This document shows, piece after piece, positions 63,675-64,000 of a DNA stretch of 64,000 bases. The position numbers and the translations under genes were made by a program. Within the stretch, counting starts at the first letter, position 1, and each line of letters opens with the position of its first letter. The notes beneath the pieces are model-generated. The model had not been told where the DNA came from, ran no database searches, and saw nothing but the letters and a program-made list of their open reading frames with translations. Origin of the DNA: Aquarana catesbeiana (lineage: Eukaryota > Chordata > Amphibia > Anura > Ranidae); contig NC_133326.1 of assembly GCF_042186555.1 (NCBI RefSeq), forward strand, positions 585,484,119-585,548,118, written 5' to 3'.

Positions 63675-64000
63675 TCTGTGTAAGGCTCTCTCTCCTTTCG
63701 GCGGAGGTTGCGAAACCTCAAACGGTGTGCCTCTGGAGTAATGCCGAAGCGAGCCAATAGTCTTTCTTTTACCCGGTCATAGTCCTGGCTGATCTCATCA
63801 GGGACATTATTGTACGCCTCTGCAGCCCTTCCTGTGAGACGGCTGACCAGGAGCGTGACCCAATCTGCTTTATTGACACCTTGGAGACCGCATTGACGCT
63901 CAAACATTTGCAGGTAAACATCCATCTCATCTTCACCATCTTGAAACATGCGGAAGGCGGCATAGGGTAGCTTTTTGCGGGCCGCTGGAGCTTCCCGGTT
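63671..64000 (-). CDS. Gag, N-terminal part (SCAN-like), partial at window edge
   Basis: Open from the window edge through YAAFRMFQDGEDEMDVYLQM, then RLTGRAAEAYNNVP and FGITPEAHRLRFRN, ending at a TGA that overlaps the ATG of the large frame by 4 nt. This helical segment plus the first 65 residues of the next frame together look like a SCAN/capsid C-terminal fold. The break falls inside that domain, so a one-base indel is likelier than a programmed frameshift; no classic slippery heptamer is seen. Confidence 0.75.
   Translation of the reverse strand, partial: NREAPAARKKLPYAAFRMFQDGEDEMDVYLQMFERQCGLQGVNKADWVTLLVSRLTGRAAEAYNNVPDEISQDYDRVKERLLARFGITPEAHRLRFRNLRRKEREPYTE

Larger units (their letters stand above)
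59423..64000 (-). mobile_element. Gmr1-like Ty3/Gypsy LTR retrotransposon (integrase before RT)
   Basis: One element running off the window's right edge. Order on the minus strand: gag (SCAN-like and zinc knuckle), protease, integrase, reverse transcriptase, RNase H, then polypurine tract and a candidate LTR. Integrase upstream of RT is the Copia-type order inside a protein of Ty3/Gypsy sequence type, the hallmark of Gmr1-like elements. The pol frame is intact, suggesting recent activity. Confidence 0.9.

Overview
The window is vertebrate nuclear DNA. It is most consistent with an anuran amphibian, probably a ranid-type frog. The exon-intron structure (GT/AG introns), the GFPT1-like exons and the mix of Tc1-like elements, DIRS-like and Gmr1-like retrotransposons, L1/L2/CR1-like LINEs and many short TTAA-flanked or hAT-like inverted-repeat elements point that way. 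Species is not proven. I see no bacterial operons, tRNAs, rRNAs or CRISPR arrays.

The only host gene I recognise is GFPT1 (glutamine--fructose-6-phosphate aminotransferase 1, first enzyme of the hexosamine pathway). Its 3' half occurs twice in tandem on the + strand. Copy A (831-4006, 3'UTR to about 7.36 kb) holds the last six coding exons; its upstream exons lie before the window. Copy B (40524-49631, 3'UTR to about 52.5 kb) holds the last nine coding exons, all with intact splice sites and reading frame, but with several amino-acid changes, including loss of one residue in the C-terminal tail. A lone GFPT1-like exon sits at about 25.23 kb. No exon for the glutaminase domain, and not the exon expected between 25.3 and 40.5 kb, was recognised.

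Between and around the copies: a degraded DIRS-like element (8.8-11.1 kb); a Penelope-like GIY-YIG remnant (13.6-13.9 kb, minus); Tc1-like transposons at 16.4-17.9, 25.4-27.1 and 27.1-28.7 kb, a 0.4 kb internally deleted relative at 41.4-41.8 kb and a fragment at 54.6-54.9 kb; a CR1-like RT remnant (24.0-24.7 kb); a large foldback (30.5-31.9 kb); an L1-type LINE with ORF1 and ORF2 (33.4-37.5 kb, minus) lying between inverted copies of a TTAA-flanked repeat; and nested short elements at 38.3-39.9 kb. The 44.4-47.7 kb intron of copy B carries a 2.6 kb hAT-like insertion with exact 8-bp target duplication. It contains a 65-bp-arm hairpin and a roughly 30-bp minisatellite. An L2-like LINE lies at 55.4-56.8 kb (minus).

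The right end (59.4 kb to the window edge, minus strand) is a Ty3/Gypsy-type retrotransposon of the Gmr1-like kind. One open frame of 1238 codons encodes zinc knuckle, protease, integrase, then reverse transcriptase and RNase H. Integrase before RT is the reverse of the usual Ty3/Gypsy order. The gag end resembles the SCAN domain. This element and the GFPT1 duplication are the most noteworthy contents.
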